DNA from: Streptomyces sioyaensis
GTDB taxonomy: Bacteria > Actinomycetota > Actinomycetes > Streptomycetales > Streptomycetaceae
Length of the DNA stretch: 64,000 nt
Direction of reading: 5' to 3'
Assembly (NCBI RefSeq): GCF_004122735.1
Contig: NZ_SDIF01000018.1
Span: 34,807-98,806, forward strand
In this document: positions 25,989 to 34,140 of the stretch, piece after piece
How positions within the stretch are numbered: position 1 is the first letter of the stretch
How the letters are laid out: each line of letters opens with the position of its first letter
Made by a program: the position numbers and the translations under genes
The notes under the pieces: model-generated
What the model was told of the DNA's origin: nothing
Seen by the model: the letters and a program-made list of their open reading frames with translations, nothing else
Databases searched by the model: none

Positions 25989-28868
25989 ATGACCGACGGG
26001 ATACCCACCGACGCGTTCGAATGCCAACGGGACCGGTTGACGCTCGTCAACCGCGAGGAGGAGATGGCCTCTCTCTCCGCCCTCGTGCAGGACGCCCGCG
26101 CCGGATCAGGCGGTATCGCGCTCCTGGAGGGCGTCGTCGGTATCGGGAAGAGTCTGCTGCTGGACAGGCTGGTGGCCACACTCCCCACCGAGAATCTGCA
26201 CGCACTTGAGGCCCGGTGTGACGCGCTGGAGCGCGACTTCCCGTTCGGTGTCGTGCGCCAGCTCTTCGAACCGCTGCTGGCCACCCTCGACGAACCGCGG
26301 CTCTCCCGGCTGCTGGCGGGCAGTGCGCGGTCGGCCGCGCAGGCGCTGAGCGGTGAGACGCTGCCGGGCGACGCCATGCTGTCCAGCGAGGACATGTCGT
26401 ACGCCGTGCTGCACGGGCTGTACTGGTTCACCTGCAATCTGGCGGCGGAGGCGCCGCTCGTGATCGTGGTCGACGACGCGCACTGCGCCGATATGGCCTC
26501 GCTGCGCTTCCTGACCCACCTCGCCCGCCGGATCGAGGGCCTGCCCATTCTGCTGGTGCTGTCCCAGCGCACCGGCGACGAGGCGACGGACGCCGCGCTC
26601 CTCGGTGACATCGCGGGACAGCCGCTCTGCCGGGTGCTGCGGCCCGGTCCGCTGGACTGCCACGGGGTCGGCCATCTGGTGAAGACCGTCTTCGGCCATG
26701 AGGCGGACGACGAGTTCCACGAGGCCTGCCGGGCGATCACCGGCGGTATCCCCCTGCTCGTGCACTCCCTGCTGAGCGTGCTGCGGCTCGGCGGCCGGCC
26801 GCCCACGGTCGACAGTCTGCAGTACATCTCCGCGCAGGACGGCGCCTTCTTGCACGAGGCGGTGCGGGCCGTCCTGCAGAGTCAGCCCGAGTCCACCGCG
26901 GCGGCGGCCCTCGCCCTGGCCGTGATGGGCGACGACGCCCTTCCGGAGGTGTGCGCACGGCTGGCCGGGCTGGATGACGCGACCCACTCGGCCGCGATGC
27001 GGGCCCTGCGCTCCAACGGACTGGTCTCGGAGGTCGACGACGGCCGGAGATGGTCCTTCAACCACGGGCTGATCAGGGAAGTCATCGTGGCGGACCTGGC
27101 GCCCGAGCAGCTCGCGCAGGCGCATCAGCGCGCGGCCCGTCTGCTGCTGGACGCGGGGGCGCGGGTCGAGCAGGTGGCCGGCCATCTGCTGCTGACCACC
27201 CTGCCGGCTACCGAGGACTGGGCGGTGAGCGTGCTGCGGGAAGCCGCCCGGGAGGCGTCGTTCCGTGGCGCCCCGGCGCTGGCGGTGGATCTGCTGCGGC
27301 GCTGTCTTCCCGCGCAGGGGCAGCCGCCGGAGGACACCTCGGTCCTGGTGGAGCTGGGTCTGGCCGAGGCGAGCGTGGACCCGCAGGCGAGCGTCCGGCA
27401 TCTGCAGGCCGCACTGCCCCACGTCCATGAGCCGTCGCTGCGCTTCCGTGTGCTCAGTTCGCTGGCCAGCGGCCTGGTCCGCAGTGGGCAGTCCCTCCAG
27501 GCGGTGCGGCTGCTCGCCGATCAGGCTCCGTCGGTCCACGACGCCGATCTGCAGCGCCTTCTGGAGGGGCAGCGGCTGATGGCGTCGGCCGAGGACCTCA
27601 AGAGCCTCGCGGTGACCCTGCGGGAGTATCCGTTCGACATCAGCCGGCCCGGCAACACCCCCGGTGAGCGGGCCCTGATCGCCGCGGGCGCCGGCCTGTG
27701 CTCGGTGCGCGCGGACCGGGCTCAGGAGTCGGCCGCCGCGGCCCGCCGGGTGCTGGAGAGCAGCGTGCCCGGTATCGACTCGCCGTTCTTCCTGACCACG
27801 GCGGCGACGGCACTGCTGTACGCGGGGCTGCCGGACGAGGCGGACGCCGCCTATCAGCGCATCCTCGACGCCACCCGGCAGAGCCAGCGGCTGTTGCTGT
27901 ACGGCCTGTGCCTGTCGCTGCGGGCCGAGGCGCGGTACCGGCTGGGGGCGCTGTCCGAGTCGCTGGCGGCCACCCGGTCGGCGCTGAATGTGGTGCCGCC
28001 CAGCCACTGGGGCCGCACGCTGGCGCTGCCGGTCGCGACCCAGGTGCATGCGCTGATCGACTGCGGTGACCTCCCCGGCGCCGATGCGGCGGCCTCCCAG
28101 GCCTTCCCGTCGACGAGTCTGGACACCTGGCAGTGGAACGAATTCCTGTGTGCGAGGGGGCGGCTGCGGCTCGCTCATCAGGATCCGAAAGGGGCACTGG
28201 CGGATCTCCTGGAAGCCGGCAGACGGCAGCAGGAGTGGACCCGGACGAGTCCCGCCGTGTCGTCCTGGTGGTCGTGGGCCGGCCGTGCCCATCTCGCGCT
28301 GGGGGCGCTCTCGCCCGCCCGGGAACTCGCTGAGGACGCGGTGGAACGCGCCCGGAAGGGGCGGCTGACCGATGCGCTGGGTGCCGGTCTGCGGCTCCTG
28401 GCGACGACCGAGAGCGGCCCCCGGAAGCTAGGCATGCTGGAGGAGGCGCTGTCCGCCCTCGACGGTTCCCCGGCGCGGCTCGAACTGGCGCACACGCTGG
28501 TCGACTACGGCTCCGCGCTCCATGCGTGCGGACACACGGAGTCGGCACGCGAGACGCTGCGCCAGGGGCTCGATCTGGCGTATTCGCTCGGCGCGGCCCG
28601 GCTGCGCGTCCGGGCCAATGACGCGCTGCTGGCCACCGGTGCCCGTCCGCGCCGGGTCACGTCGAGCGGGGTGGAGTCGCTGACCCCGAGCGAGGCCCAG
28701 GTGGCACGGATGGCCGCGGTGGGGGACACGAACCGGGAGATCGCCGAGGAGCTGTTCGTGACCCAGCGCACCGTCGAGCAGCATCTGACGTCCGTGTACC
28801 GCAAGCTCGGGGTGTCCGGGCGCCGGGGCCTGGGTGCGTTCCTCGACCCCGAACGGGCGGCGAAGTGA
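25989..28868 (+). CDS. LAL-type LuxR transcriptional activator (second copy)
   Basis: This 959-residue protein has a Walker A motif (EGVVGIGKSLLL, about residues 45-56), a Walker B motif (LVIVVDDAHCAD, about 157-168), a long helical sensor region and a C-terminal LuxR helix-turn-helix (LTPSEAQVARMAAVGDTNRE, then QRTVEQHLTSVYRKLGVSG). It is expected to be a cytoplasmic pathway activator. The ATG at 25989 has GAGGAG seven bases upstream, a strong start. It is separated from the convergent phosphopantetheinyl transferase gene by about 100 bp. Two LAL activators plus a PAS-LuxR regulator in one cluster recall polyene and polyketide clusters with a cascade of activators. The order of action cannot be read from sequence. 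Confidence 0.93.
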   Translation: MTDGIPTDAFECQRDRLTLVNREEEMASLSALVQDARAGSGGIALLEGVVGIGKSLLLDRLVATLPTENLHALEARCDALERDFPFGVVRQLFEPLLATLDEPRLSRLLAGSARSAAQALSGETLPGDAMLSSEDMSYAVLHGLYWFTCNLAAEAPLVIVVDDAHCADMASLRFLTHLARRIEGLPILLVLSQRTGDEATDAALLGDIAGQPLCRVLRPGPLDCHGVGHLVKTVFGHEADDEFHEACRAITGGIPLLVHSLLSVLRLGGRPPTVDSLQYISAQDGAFLHEAVRAVLQSQPESTAAAALALAVMGDDALPEVCARLAGLDDATHSAAMRALRSNGLVSEVDDGRRWSFNHGLIREVIVADLAPEQLAQAHQRAARLLLDAGARVEQVAGHLLLTTLPATEDWAVSVLREAAREASFRGAPALAVDLLRRCLPAQGQPPEDTSVLVELGLAEASVDPQASVRHLQAALPHVHEPSLRFRVLSSLASGLVRSGQSLQAVRLLADQAPSVHDADLQRLLEGQRLMASAEDLKSLAVTLREYPFDISRPGNTPGERALIAAGAGLCSVRADRAQESAAAARRVLESSVPGIDSPFFLTTAATALLYAGLPDEADAAYQRILDATRQSQRLLLYGLCLSLRAEARYRLGALSESLAATRSALNVVPPSHWGRTLALPVATQVHALIDCGDLPGADAAASQAFPSTSLDTWQWNEFLCARGRLRLAHQDPKGALADLLEAGRRQQEWTRTSPAVSSWWSWAGRAHLALGALSPARELAEDAVERARKGRLTDALGAGLRLLATTESGPRKLGMLEEALSALDGSPARLELAHTLVDYGSALHACGHTESARETLRQGLDLAYSLGAARLRVRANDALLATGARPRRVTSSGVESLTPSEAQVARMAAVGDTNREIAEELFVTQRTVEQHLTSVYRKLGVSGRRGLGAFLDPERAAK

Positions 28869-28972
28869 CGTCGCGGCCGTAGGGCGTCCGGGCGCCGTGC
28901 CGCGGGGAGCGGTCCGCCCTCTCACCGTGCTCGGCCGTCCCCGGTCCATGGCGGCCGGGGCGCAGCGGCCGG

Positions 28973-29689
28973 TCACCGCGCGGTGTCCGTAGCGGCCCCG
29001 GACCCGTGCGCCGGGCTCGTCGGCCCTCCGTGGGCGGCGGGGACGACGACCGAGGTCACGATCAGGCCCGCCCGCACGGCCCAGCGTCCCTGGAAGCCGG
29101 TCAGCACCTCGTCGCCGAGCGGCCATCCGGGCACCAGCAGCCGCGCGGTGAAGGTCCCGTCGTCCGGGTCGAAGGAGAGGAATGCGTCCTCGAATTCCAG
29201 CGGGCGCCCGGTCATCGGGAACCACGCCTTGTACACGGACTCCTTGGCGCTGAACAGCATCCGGTCCCAGGGCAACGGCCGTGCACCGGACGGGCCGTGG
29301 GGAAGCCCGGCGCGTTCCCCGGGCAGCGCCACGGCCTCCAGGACCCCATCCGGCAGCGGCTGCGCCGGCTCGGCATCGACGCCGAGGGCGCGCACCTGTG
29401 TGGACCGTGCGACGACCGCGGCGGCGTACCCCTCGCAGTGGGTGACGGCGCCGACGAGCCCGGACGGCCAGCGCGGTTCCCCGCGCGGTCCCGGCAGGAT
29501 CGGTACGGGCGGCGCGCCGAGCCCGGCCATCGCCCGGCGGGCACACCAGCGGCCCGCCGCGAATTCGTGTTTGCGCTTGTCGACCGCGCGGGAGACGTGC
29601 GACTCCTCCTCGGGCAGGAGCGCCCCGGCCGGCGGTTCACCGAAGAGCTCCACCGCGGAGACCGTCTCCGGCAGTAACTCGTCGATCAT
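28973..29689 (-). CDS. 4'-phosphopantetheinyl transferase (Sfp/EntD type)
   Basis: This 238-residue enzyme would transfer phosphopantetheine from CoA to the ACP serines of the PKS. The family motifs are present: KRKHEFAAGRWCARRA near residues 38-53, VTHCEGYAAA near 82-91, the Mg-binding GVDAEP near 103-108 and FSAKESVYKAWFP near 150-162. The ATG at 29689 has GGAG eight bases upstream. It lies at the right side of the polyketide segment and is divergent from the DUF5988-like gene. In that shared region a PAS-LuxR-like operator is found, which suggests co-regulation with the PKS. It may serve this PKS specifically or the whole cell. The last 20 residues are low complexity. Confidence 0.92.
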   Translation of the reverse strand: MIDELLPETVSAVELFGEPPAGALLPEEESHVSRAVDKRKHEFAAGRWCARRAMAGLGAPPVPILPGPRGEPRWPSGLVGAVTHCEGYAAAVVARSTQVRALGVDAEPAQPLPDGVLEAVALPGERAGLPHGPSGARPLPWDRMLFSAKESVYKAWFPMTGRPLEFEDAFLSFDPDDGTFTARLLVPGWPLGDEVLTGFQGRWAVRAGLIVTSVVVPAAHGGPTSPAHGSGAATDTAR

Positions 29690-30050
29690 CGCGGTGTCTC
29701 CTGTCTGTGCGCCGGTGAGGATGCGCCTCGCTGGGCTTCGGCGTGGAGCAGTACCTCACGGCGCTGCAGGGCCCGACACTAGAGCGCGTGGCCGGACGGA
29801 ACCACCGCACCGACCGGCCACACCTCAAGTCCCGGGGAAATGCCCAGACTTTCCGCGTCGTGCGGAGCCGTTCGGCAGCGCGGGCCGACGGCCGGCGTCG
29901 GTGCCGGTGGAGCACACCGGCCGGCGGTGCCCGGAGTCCGGCCCTTTAGGGGTTTCCCGAGCATCGCGCTGCTCCAATGGCGGCAGCGGTTCGTCACCCC
30001 GAAAATCGGTCGTTACGCAGTCGGACGGGCTCGAAGAAGGGCAGTTGACC
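29690..30050. other. Divergent promoter region between PPTase and DUF5988-like genes
   Basis: About 360 bp without a gene. It should hold both promoters and contains the best PAS-LuxR-like operator of the window at 29946-29961. Confidence 0.55.
29946..29961. promoter_or_regulatory. Candidate PAS-LuxR (PimM-type) operator, best match
   Basis: TTAGGGGTTTCCCGAG matches 14 of 16 positions of the PimM consensus CTVGGGAWWTCCCBAG. It ends 90 bp before the ATG of the DUF5988-like gene, almost the same distance as the operator-like site upstream of the PKS gene. Confidence 0.5.
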
Positions 30051-30269
30051 ATGCTGATGAACGAAATGAACGCACTGCTTCGTGGGGGCCCCACCACCTA
30101 CGTCGCAGAAGAGGAGCGGGTGCGCTATGTGCCGGACATGACGTCCCCGCTCAAGCTGCTCTGCGGAAACCGCTATGAGCATTTCGAGCCGACGGCGGAA
30201 CGGGTCCGGCAGGACGGTCATACGCTCCGGGTATTCGTCTGGACGGGCTGCACCTACGTGGCCGAGTAA
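30051..30269 (+). CDS. Small DUF5988-like protein
   Basis: A 72-residue protein with GAAGGG nine bases before its ATG. I recognise the pattern LRGGP, then EEERVRYV, KLLCGNRYEHFEPT, and HTLRVFVWTGCTYVAE at the end, as that of the DUF5988 family of small actinobacterial proteins with no known function. There is no signal peptide and no membrane segment. It is divergent from the phosphopantetheinyl transferase gene and followed by a strong terminator, so it is a single-gene unit. Its placement and the operator-like site upstream suggest co-expression with the polyketide genes. Confidence 0.8.
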   Translation: MLMNEMNALLRGGPTTYVAEEERVRYVPDMTSPLKLLCGNRYEHFEPTAERVRQDGHTLRVFVWTGCTYVAE

Positions 30270-30283
30270 CTCCGCCGGCCGGA

Positions 30284-30326
30284 GGCGAGCCGGGTGCCCG
30301 AAGGACGTACGGGCACCCGGCTCGCC
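30284..30326 (+). terminator. Strong rho-independent-like terminator
   Basis: A 17-bp perfect stem (GGCGAGCCGGGTGCCCG and its complement) with a nine-base loop is followed by TTTCC, 14 bp after the DUF5988-like stop. It likely closes the polyketide segment. Confidence 0.85.
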
Positions 30327-30609
30327 TTTCCGTGCCGGAACGGGCGGCGGGCGCCGCGGCGCTCCCGTCGCGAAGGGCGCCCGCCGTCCCACGATCTCCT
30401 CAGGGGCCCCGACGTCCCAGCAGCTCAGCGCCCATGGCGTCCCACGCGTTCCCTTCCTGGCCGGCGACGGTGTTCCCCCGGCCGCCCCGGCGACATGCTC
30501 GGTGGCGAGGTGAGCGGCGAGGTCCGGCTCGTACCGGCCGTCCGATGACGGTCCCCGCGGTGCGAGTCCGGCCGTGCCCGCCTCGAACCGTCCTCATGAA
30601 GGGAACTCG
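30327..30609. other. Intergenic region upstream of the secreted protein pair
   Basis: About 280 bp, rich in GC, with no gene I can support. It should carry the promoter of the 30610-31574 pair. Confidence 0.5.
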
Positions 30610-31110
30610 ATGCTGTCCACACACCTGTCTGCCCGCGGCCGCCTTGCCGCTGTCGCGCTGACCGCGGTCGCGGTCGTCGCGCCCCTCGTCACCGCGGACG
30701 CCGCGGCCGCCAGCGGTACGAAGCTGACCCAGGCCCAGGCCGCCCGGAAGCTGCGGGCGGCCGGCATCAGCTGGACCTCCAGCGGTCACTGCTCGGACCG
30801 CAACAACCGCCGGTGCACGTCCTTCTCCCGGATCAACTCCGGCACGGTCAACGGGATCATCACCTTCAAGCGTGCCAGTCACTGTGCGGTCACCATCACC
30901 GGCGGCACCGAGACCGGTCATGCGTCGGGCAGGCTGAGCCACTGGAACGGCTACAAGGTCGACATCGCCCCGACCGCTTGTGTCACCAACTACATCAAGC
31001 ACGCCTTCCGGTACGCCGGCAGGCGCGGGGACGGCGCACCCATGTACAAGTCCTCCGCGGGCAACATCTACGCCCGGGAGAGCAGCCACTGGGACATCAC
31101 CTACCTGTGA
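30610..31110 (+). CDS. Small secreted protein with M15/hedgehog-like metallopeptidase motifs
   Basis: A 166-residue protein whose ATG has GAAGGGA just upstream. An earlier in-frame start at 30574 lacks one. Residues 1-35 are a Sec signal peptide (arginine, hydrophobic ALTAVAVVAPLV, AAA cleavage region). The mature part has SHWNGYKVDI near residue 109 and a terminal RESSHWDITYL, which resemble the S.H..G...D and E..H zinc motifs of D-Ala-D-Ala (M15/VanX/hedgehog-fold) peptidases. It also has four cysteines. At about 130 mature residues it is short for that fold, so peptidase activity is an inference. It is followed 17 bp later by another secreted protein gene, probably in one transcript. Confidence 0.8.
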   Translation: MLSTHLSARGRLAAVALTAVAVVAPLVTADAAAASGTKLTQAQAARKLRAAGISWTSSGHCSDRNNRRCTSFSRINSGTVNGIITFKRASHCAVTITGGTETGHASGRLSHWNGYKVDIAPTACVTNYIKHAFRYAGRRGDGAPMYKSSAGNIYARESSHWDITYL

Positions 31111-31127
31111 CGGGAGGACAAGACCTC

Positions 31128-31574
31128 ATGAGCACCCGAATACGCCTCGCGGTCACCGCGGCCGCCGCCCTCCTGATGACCGGATCCCTGACCGTGCCCG
31201 TGTACGCGGCTCCCGCCGAGGTCACCGCGCAGTGCTCGGGCAGCGGTTGCGCCGGGAAGAGCCCGTCGAGCACCGGCTGCGACCGTCATGCGCGCACCGT
31301 CCGCCGCGACGCGATGCTCGGCCCGCTGCTCGAACTGCGGTACAGCCCCACCTGTCGTGCGGCATGGGTGCGCGTGACCCATGCGCGGGCCGGTGACCGT
31401 ATCGAGGCGCGGAACAAGCGCGGTGCTGCCTGCCGGCACCCCTCGTGTTACGCGGCGAAGGTGGCCGCCGGCCGGACCTCCGCGTACACCGCCATGGTCA
31501 ACGACAAGGGCATCAAGGCCTGGGGCTGTCTGGAACGGCGGAACGGCAACATGGTGTGCACGGACTGGTACTGA
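31128..31574 (+). CDS. Secreted DUF2690-like protein
   Basis: A 148-residue protein with GGGAGG upstream of the ATG at 31128. Residues 1-28 form a Sec signal peptide ending at VYAAPA. The mature protein has the cysteine pattern of DUF2690: CSGSGCAGKSP, TGC, then later Cys near the YSPTCRAAWVRV segment and paired Cys before the end. DUF2690 is found in secreted or membrane-linked actinobacterial proteins of unknown function. It follows the M15-like gene by 17 bp, so they likely form an operon of two exported cysteine-containing proteins. Confidence 0.82.
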   Translation: MSTRIRLAVTAAAALLMTGSLTVPVYAAPAEVTAQCSGSGCAGKSPSSTGCDRHARTVRRDAMLGPLLELRYSPTCRAAWVRVTHARAGDRIEARNKRGAACRHPSCYAAKVAAGRTSAYTAMVNDKGIKAWGCLERRNGNMVCTDWY

Positions 31575-31938
31575 TTCCGACCCTCCGGGCACGAAGACGG
31601 GCTCGGTGCCCCTCAAGTGAGGGCGGTGGAGCGGCTGTTGGCCGTGGATGATGCCGGGTGCCGGGGCTTCTGACGCCTCGGCACCCTCCCCTTTTCAGCG
31701 AGTTCTGCTTCGCCGAACGGCGTCCGGTCCATTCCGCCCCTGGAGGGCGGCAGGCCCCCGGGCCGACCTGTGAGCATTTCGAAGCGCGTTTGCCCGGTCA
31801 CGGTCACGGAAATCCGCCGGGCGGGCGCGCCCTTTGTCACGGCATATCCTTTCGTTACACTTCCGCGGGATTGCTGCAATAGTGAGCAGCCACCATCGTG
31901 TGTCTCATGACCTTCCCGCTGAACCGACTGGAAATGCT
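31575..31938. other. Intergenic region before the lipoprotein gene
   Basis: About 360 bp with no supported gene. It contains an AT-richer stretch near 31838-31885 that suits a promoter for the lipoprotein-kinase operon. Confidence 0.5.
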
Positions 31939-32658
31939 GTGTCCCTCCCCCGCTCCCGGCCGGCTCCCGGTCGTATACGGGTCCTGCCGCCGGTTCTCGG
32001 CGTGGCGGTCGGGGGCCTGCTGCTGAGCGGGTGCACGGAAGGGACCGGAGAGCCCAAGAGCGCGGGGCGTACCGCGGCCGCCTCGGCTCCCGCGCGGCTG
32101 TGGCCCGACCGCTCGCCGGCCCCGCAGCCCTCCACCGACGAGGTGGGTGCGCGCGAGCGGCCCTCGCCGCTGCGCGGGGTGCCCCGCGTCCGGTCCGGTG
32201 ACATCCGCACGGTGCCGCTGCTCACCATCGTCAAGGCGCAGGTCCATGCGGGCTCCGAGGTCAAGGGCTCACCGGAGTTCGACCCGGCCGTCACGGAGAA
32301 GATCGAGCACTGTGCCACGGACCGGAAGCGGTGCCCCGTACGGGCTCCTCAGTACCGGGATCTGAACGACGACGGCAAGGACGAGCTGATCGTCGGCATC
32401 GAAGCCACGAACCACGTCCTGGCGCTGTGGGTCTTCACGCTCAAGGACGGAGTGGTGACCCGGATCATGGACGCCGACACCACACCGCTGTCGGTGGAAG
32501 TGACCGGCGGGGACGTGATCCTGCGGGAGCCGACCGGGACGCCCGGCTACGACATGCGCACGGTCTACTCCTGGGACAAGCGCACCCAGTCCATGATCCT
32601 CCGGGTCATGGAATTCGATGAGGTCGCTCGGACCGCGTCCCCGAAGAGCGCGTCGTGA
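31939..32658 (+). CDS. Lipoprotein, CseA-like partner of a histidine kinase
   Basis: The GTG at 31939 gives a 239-residue protein with a basic N-terminus, a hydrophobic run and the lipobox LLLSGC (Cys near residue 31), so it should be a lipid-anchored exported protein. The mature part is Pro/Ala-rich. It then has an RDLNDDGKDELIVGI segment near residue 148 that resembles calcium-binding FG-GAP-type loops. The stop overlaps the kinase start by four bases (GTGA), so translation is coupled. In Streptomyces the CseA lipoprotein modulates the CseB-CseC cell-envelope system. This pair resembles that layout but lacks sigE and cseB here. Earlier in-frame starts exist but would put a non-signal tail before the lipobox. 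Confidence 0.8.
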   Translation: MSLPRSRPAPGRIRVLPPVLGVAVGGLLLSGCTEGTGEPKSAGRTAAASAPARLWPDRSPAPQPSTDEVGARERPSPLRGVPRVRSGDIRTVPLLTIVKAQVHAGSEVKGSPEFDPAVTEKIEHCATDRKRCPVRAPQYRDLNDDGKDELIVGIEATNHVLALWVFTLKDGVVTRIMDADTTPLSVEVTGGDVILREPTGTPGYDMRTVYSWDKRTQSMILRVMEFDEVARTASPKSAS

Positions 32659-33935
32659 GCGCCGGTCGGTCCGCGCGCCGGCGGCTGTTCGCGTGGACGG
32701 CGACGCTGCGGTGGAAGGCCGCCTTCTTCACCGTCGTCATGTGCTGTTTCCTCGCCACGGTGCTCGGTGTACTGGTCCATGTCCTGGTCGGCCGGCAGAC
32801 CGCGGACCAGGCGCGCGAAGCGGTCCTGGTCGAGCTGGACACGGCCGTCGAGGCGTACGTCGACGGTGAGTCCCTCGGCCGCAATGCGGCGGTGAACCCC
32901 CCGGATCTGCCGCCGGCGCTGCGCGAGATGGCGCGGCGGGGCGAGCGCGGCACCCAGCTCGGCCGGCACGGCGACCAGCAGGTGATGTGGGCGGTGGCGC
33001 CGGCCGACGGCACCGCGCTGGCCGTCCGCCAGGACTACACCCAGCGGGCCGCGGTCCTTCAGGGGCTGGACCGCGCCATCATCGGCTCCGCGGCCGTCGC
33101 GATCTTCCTGACGCTGCTCGTCGGGCTGTACGCGGCTTCGGGCGTCACCCGTCGGCTGCACCGCACCGCGCAGGTGGCGCGCAGGATCAGCAACGGGGAT
33201 CTCGACGCCCGGGTGGACGACCCCCGCGGCCTGCGCCCGGGGTACGCGCGGGACGAACCCGCCGCCGTGGCCGCCGCGCTCGACGCGATGGCCGCGAGTC
33301 TGCAGACCAAGCTGAACAGTGAACAGCGTTTCACCGCCGATGTGGCCCATGAGCTGCGCACTCCGCTCACCGGTCTGCATGCGGCCGCCGAGCTGCTGCC
33401 GCCCGGCCGGCCCACCGAAATGGTGCAGGAACGGGTCGGGGCCATGCGCCGGCTGACCGAGGACCTGCTGGAGATCTCCCGGCTCGACGCGGAGGTGGAG
33501 CGCGCCGACCTCGATGTGCATGCGCTGGGGCCGCTGGCCGAGCGCGCGGTCCGGGCCACGGGGCTGGCGGCCGAGGTGCGGGTCGTGCGGGACACCCGGG
33601 TGGAGACCGATCAGCGCAGGCTGGAGCGCGTCCTGGGGAACCTCGTCGGCAATGCGCACAAGCACGGCCGTCCGCCGGTGACGGTGACCGTGGACGGGCC
33701 GGTGATCACCGTACGGGATCACGGCGACGGCTACCCCGAGGAGCTGCTCACCCACGGCCCCCAGCGGTTCCGGAGCCGGCCCGGCGGCGGGAAGCAGACC
33801 GGGCACGGTCTGGGGCTGACCATCGCCATGGGGCAGGCCCGGGTGCTCGGCACCACGCTGCGGTTTGCGAACGCGCCCGACGGCGGGGCCGTCGCCGAAG
33901 TCACCGTCGCCCCGGAGGAACCGGCCGCGCACTGA
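32655..33935 (+). CDS. Sensor histidine kinase (CseC-like), no adjacent response regulator
   Basis: A 426-residue membrane kinase. Transmembrane segments lie at about residues 20-45 and 140-163, enclosing an extracytoplasmic sensor of about 95 residues. A HAMP linker follows, then the H-box FTADVAHELRTPLTG (phospho-His near residue 232), the N-box LGNLVGNAHKHG, and G1 and G2 boxes (RDHGDGYP and GHGLGLTIAMG). The GTG start overlaps the lipoprotein stop. In the known CseABC system a response regulator lies between lipoprotein and kinase. Here it is missing, and neither flank encodes one, so the kinase must signal to a regulator elsewhere or be the remnant of a three-gene set. Confidence 0.9.
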   Translation: MSAGRSARRRLFAWTATLRWKAAFFTVVMCCFLATVLGVLVHVLVGRQTADQAREAVLVELDTAVEAYVDGESLGRNAAVNPPDLPPALREMARRGERGTQLGRHGDQQVMWAVAPADGTALAVRQDYTQRAAVLQGLDRAIIGSAAVAIFLTLLVGLYAASGVTRRLHRTAQVARRISNGDLDARVDDPRGLRPGYARDEPAAVAAALDAMAASLQTKLNSEQRFTADVAHELRTPLTGLHAAAELLPPGRPTEMVQERVGAMRRLTEDLLEISRLDAEVERADLDVHALGPLAERAVRATGLAAEVRVVRDTRVETDQRRLERVLGNLVGNAHKHGRPPVTVTVDGPVITVRDHGDGYPEELLTHGPQRFRSRPGGGKQTGHGLGLTIAMGQARVLGTTLRFANAPDGGAVAEVTVAPEEPAAH

Positions 33936-34140
33936 CCGGGGACGCCGCGCGGAGGGGGCGTGCCGCGGGCCGGTCAGCCCGCGGCGGGTCCGGCGGGTCG
34001 TCCGGGCGCCGCCCGGTGAAGCTGCGGGAGCCACCGGTGTCGAGAGAGGATGAAGGCACCCCTGGTCTTCAGGGGTGTCGGGTGATCGACGCCAGAGGGG
34101 CCGTACGTCGTTGCGGCGGGCGGTATCAGGAGCGGCTGGT

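Noticed and set aside
25787..26209. A GTG-started 140-codon frame with GGAGA upstream, overlapping the second LAL gene
   Set aside because: The sequence is Arg/Gly-rich without coding bias and extends over 200 bp into the LAL gene, whose own start is much better supported.
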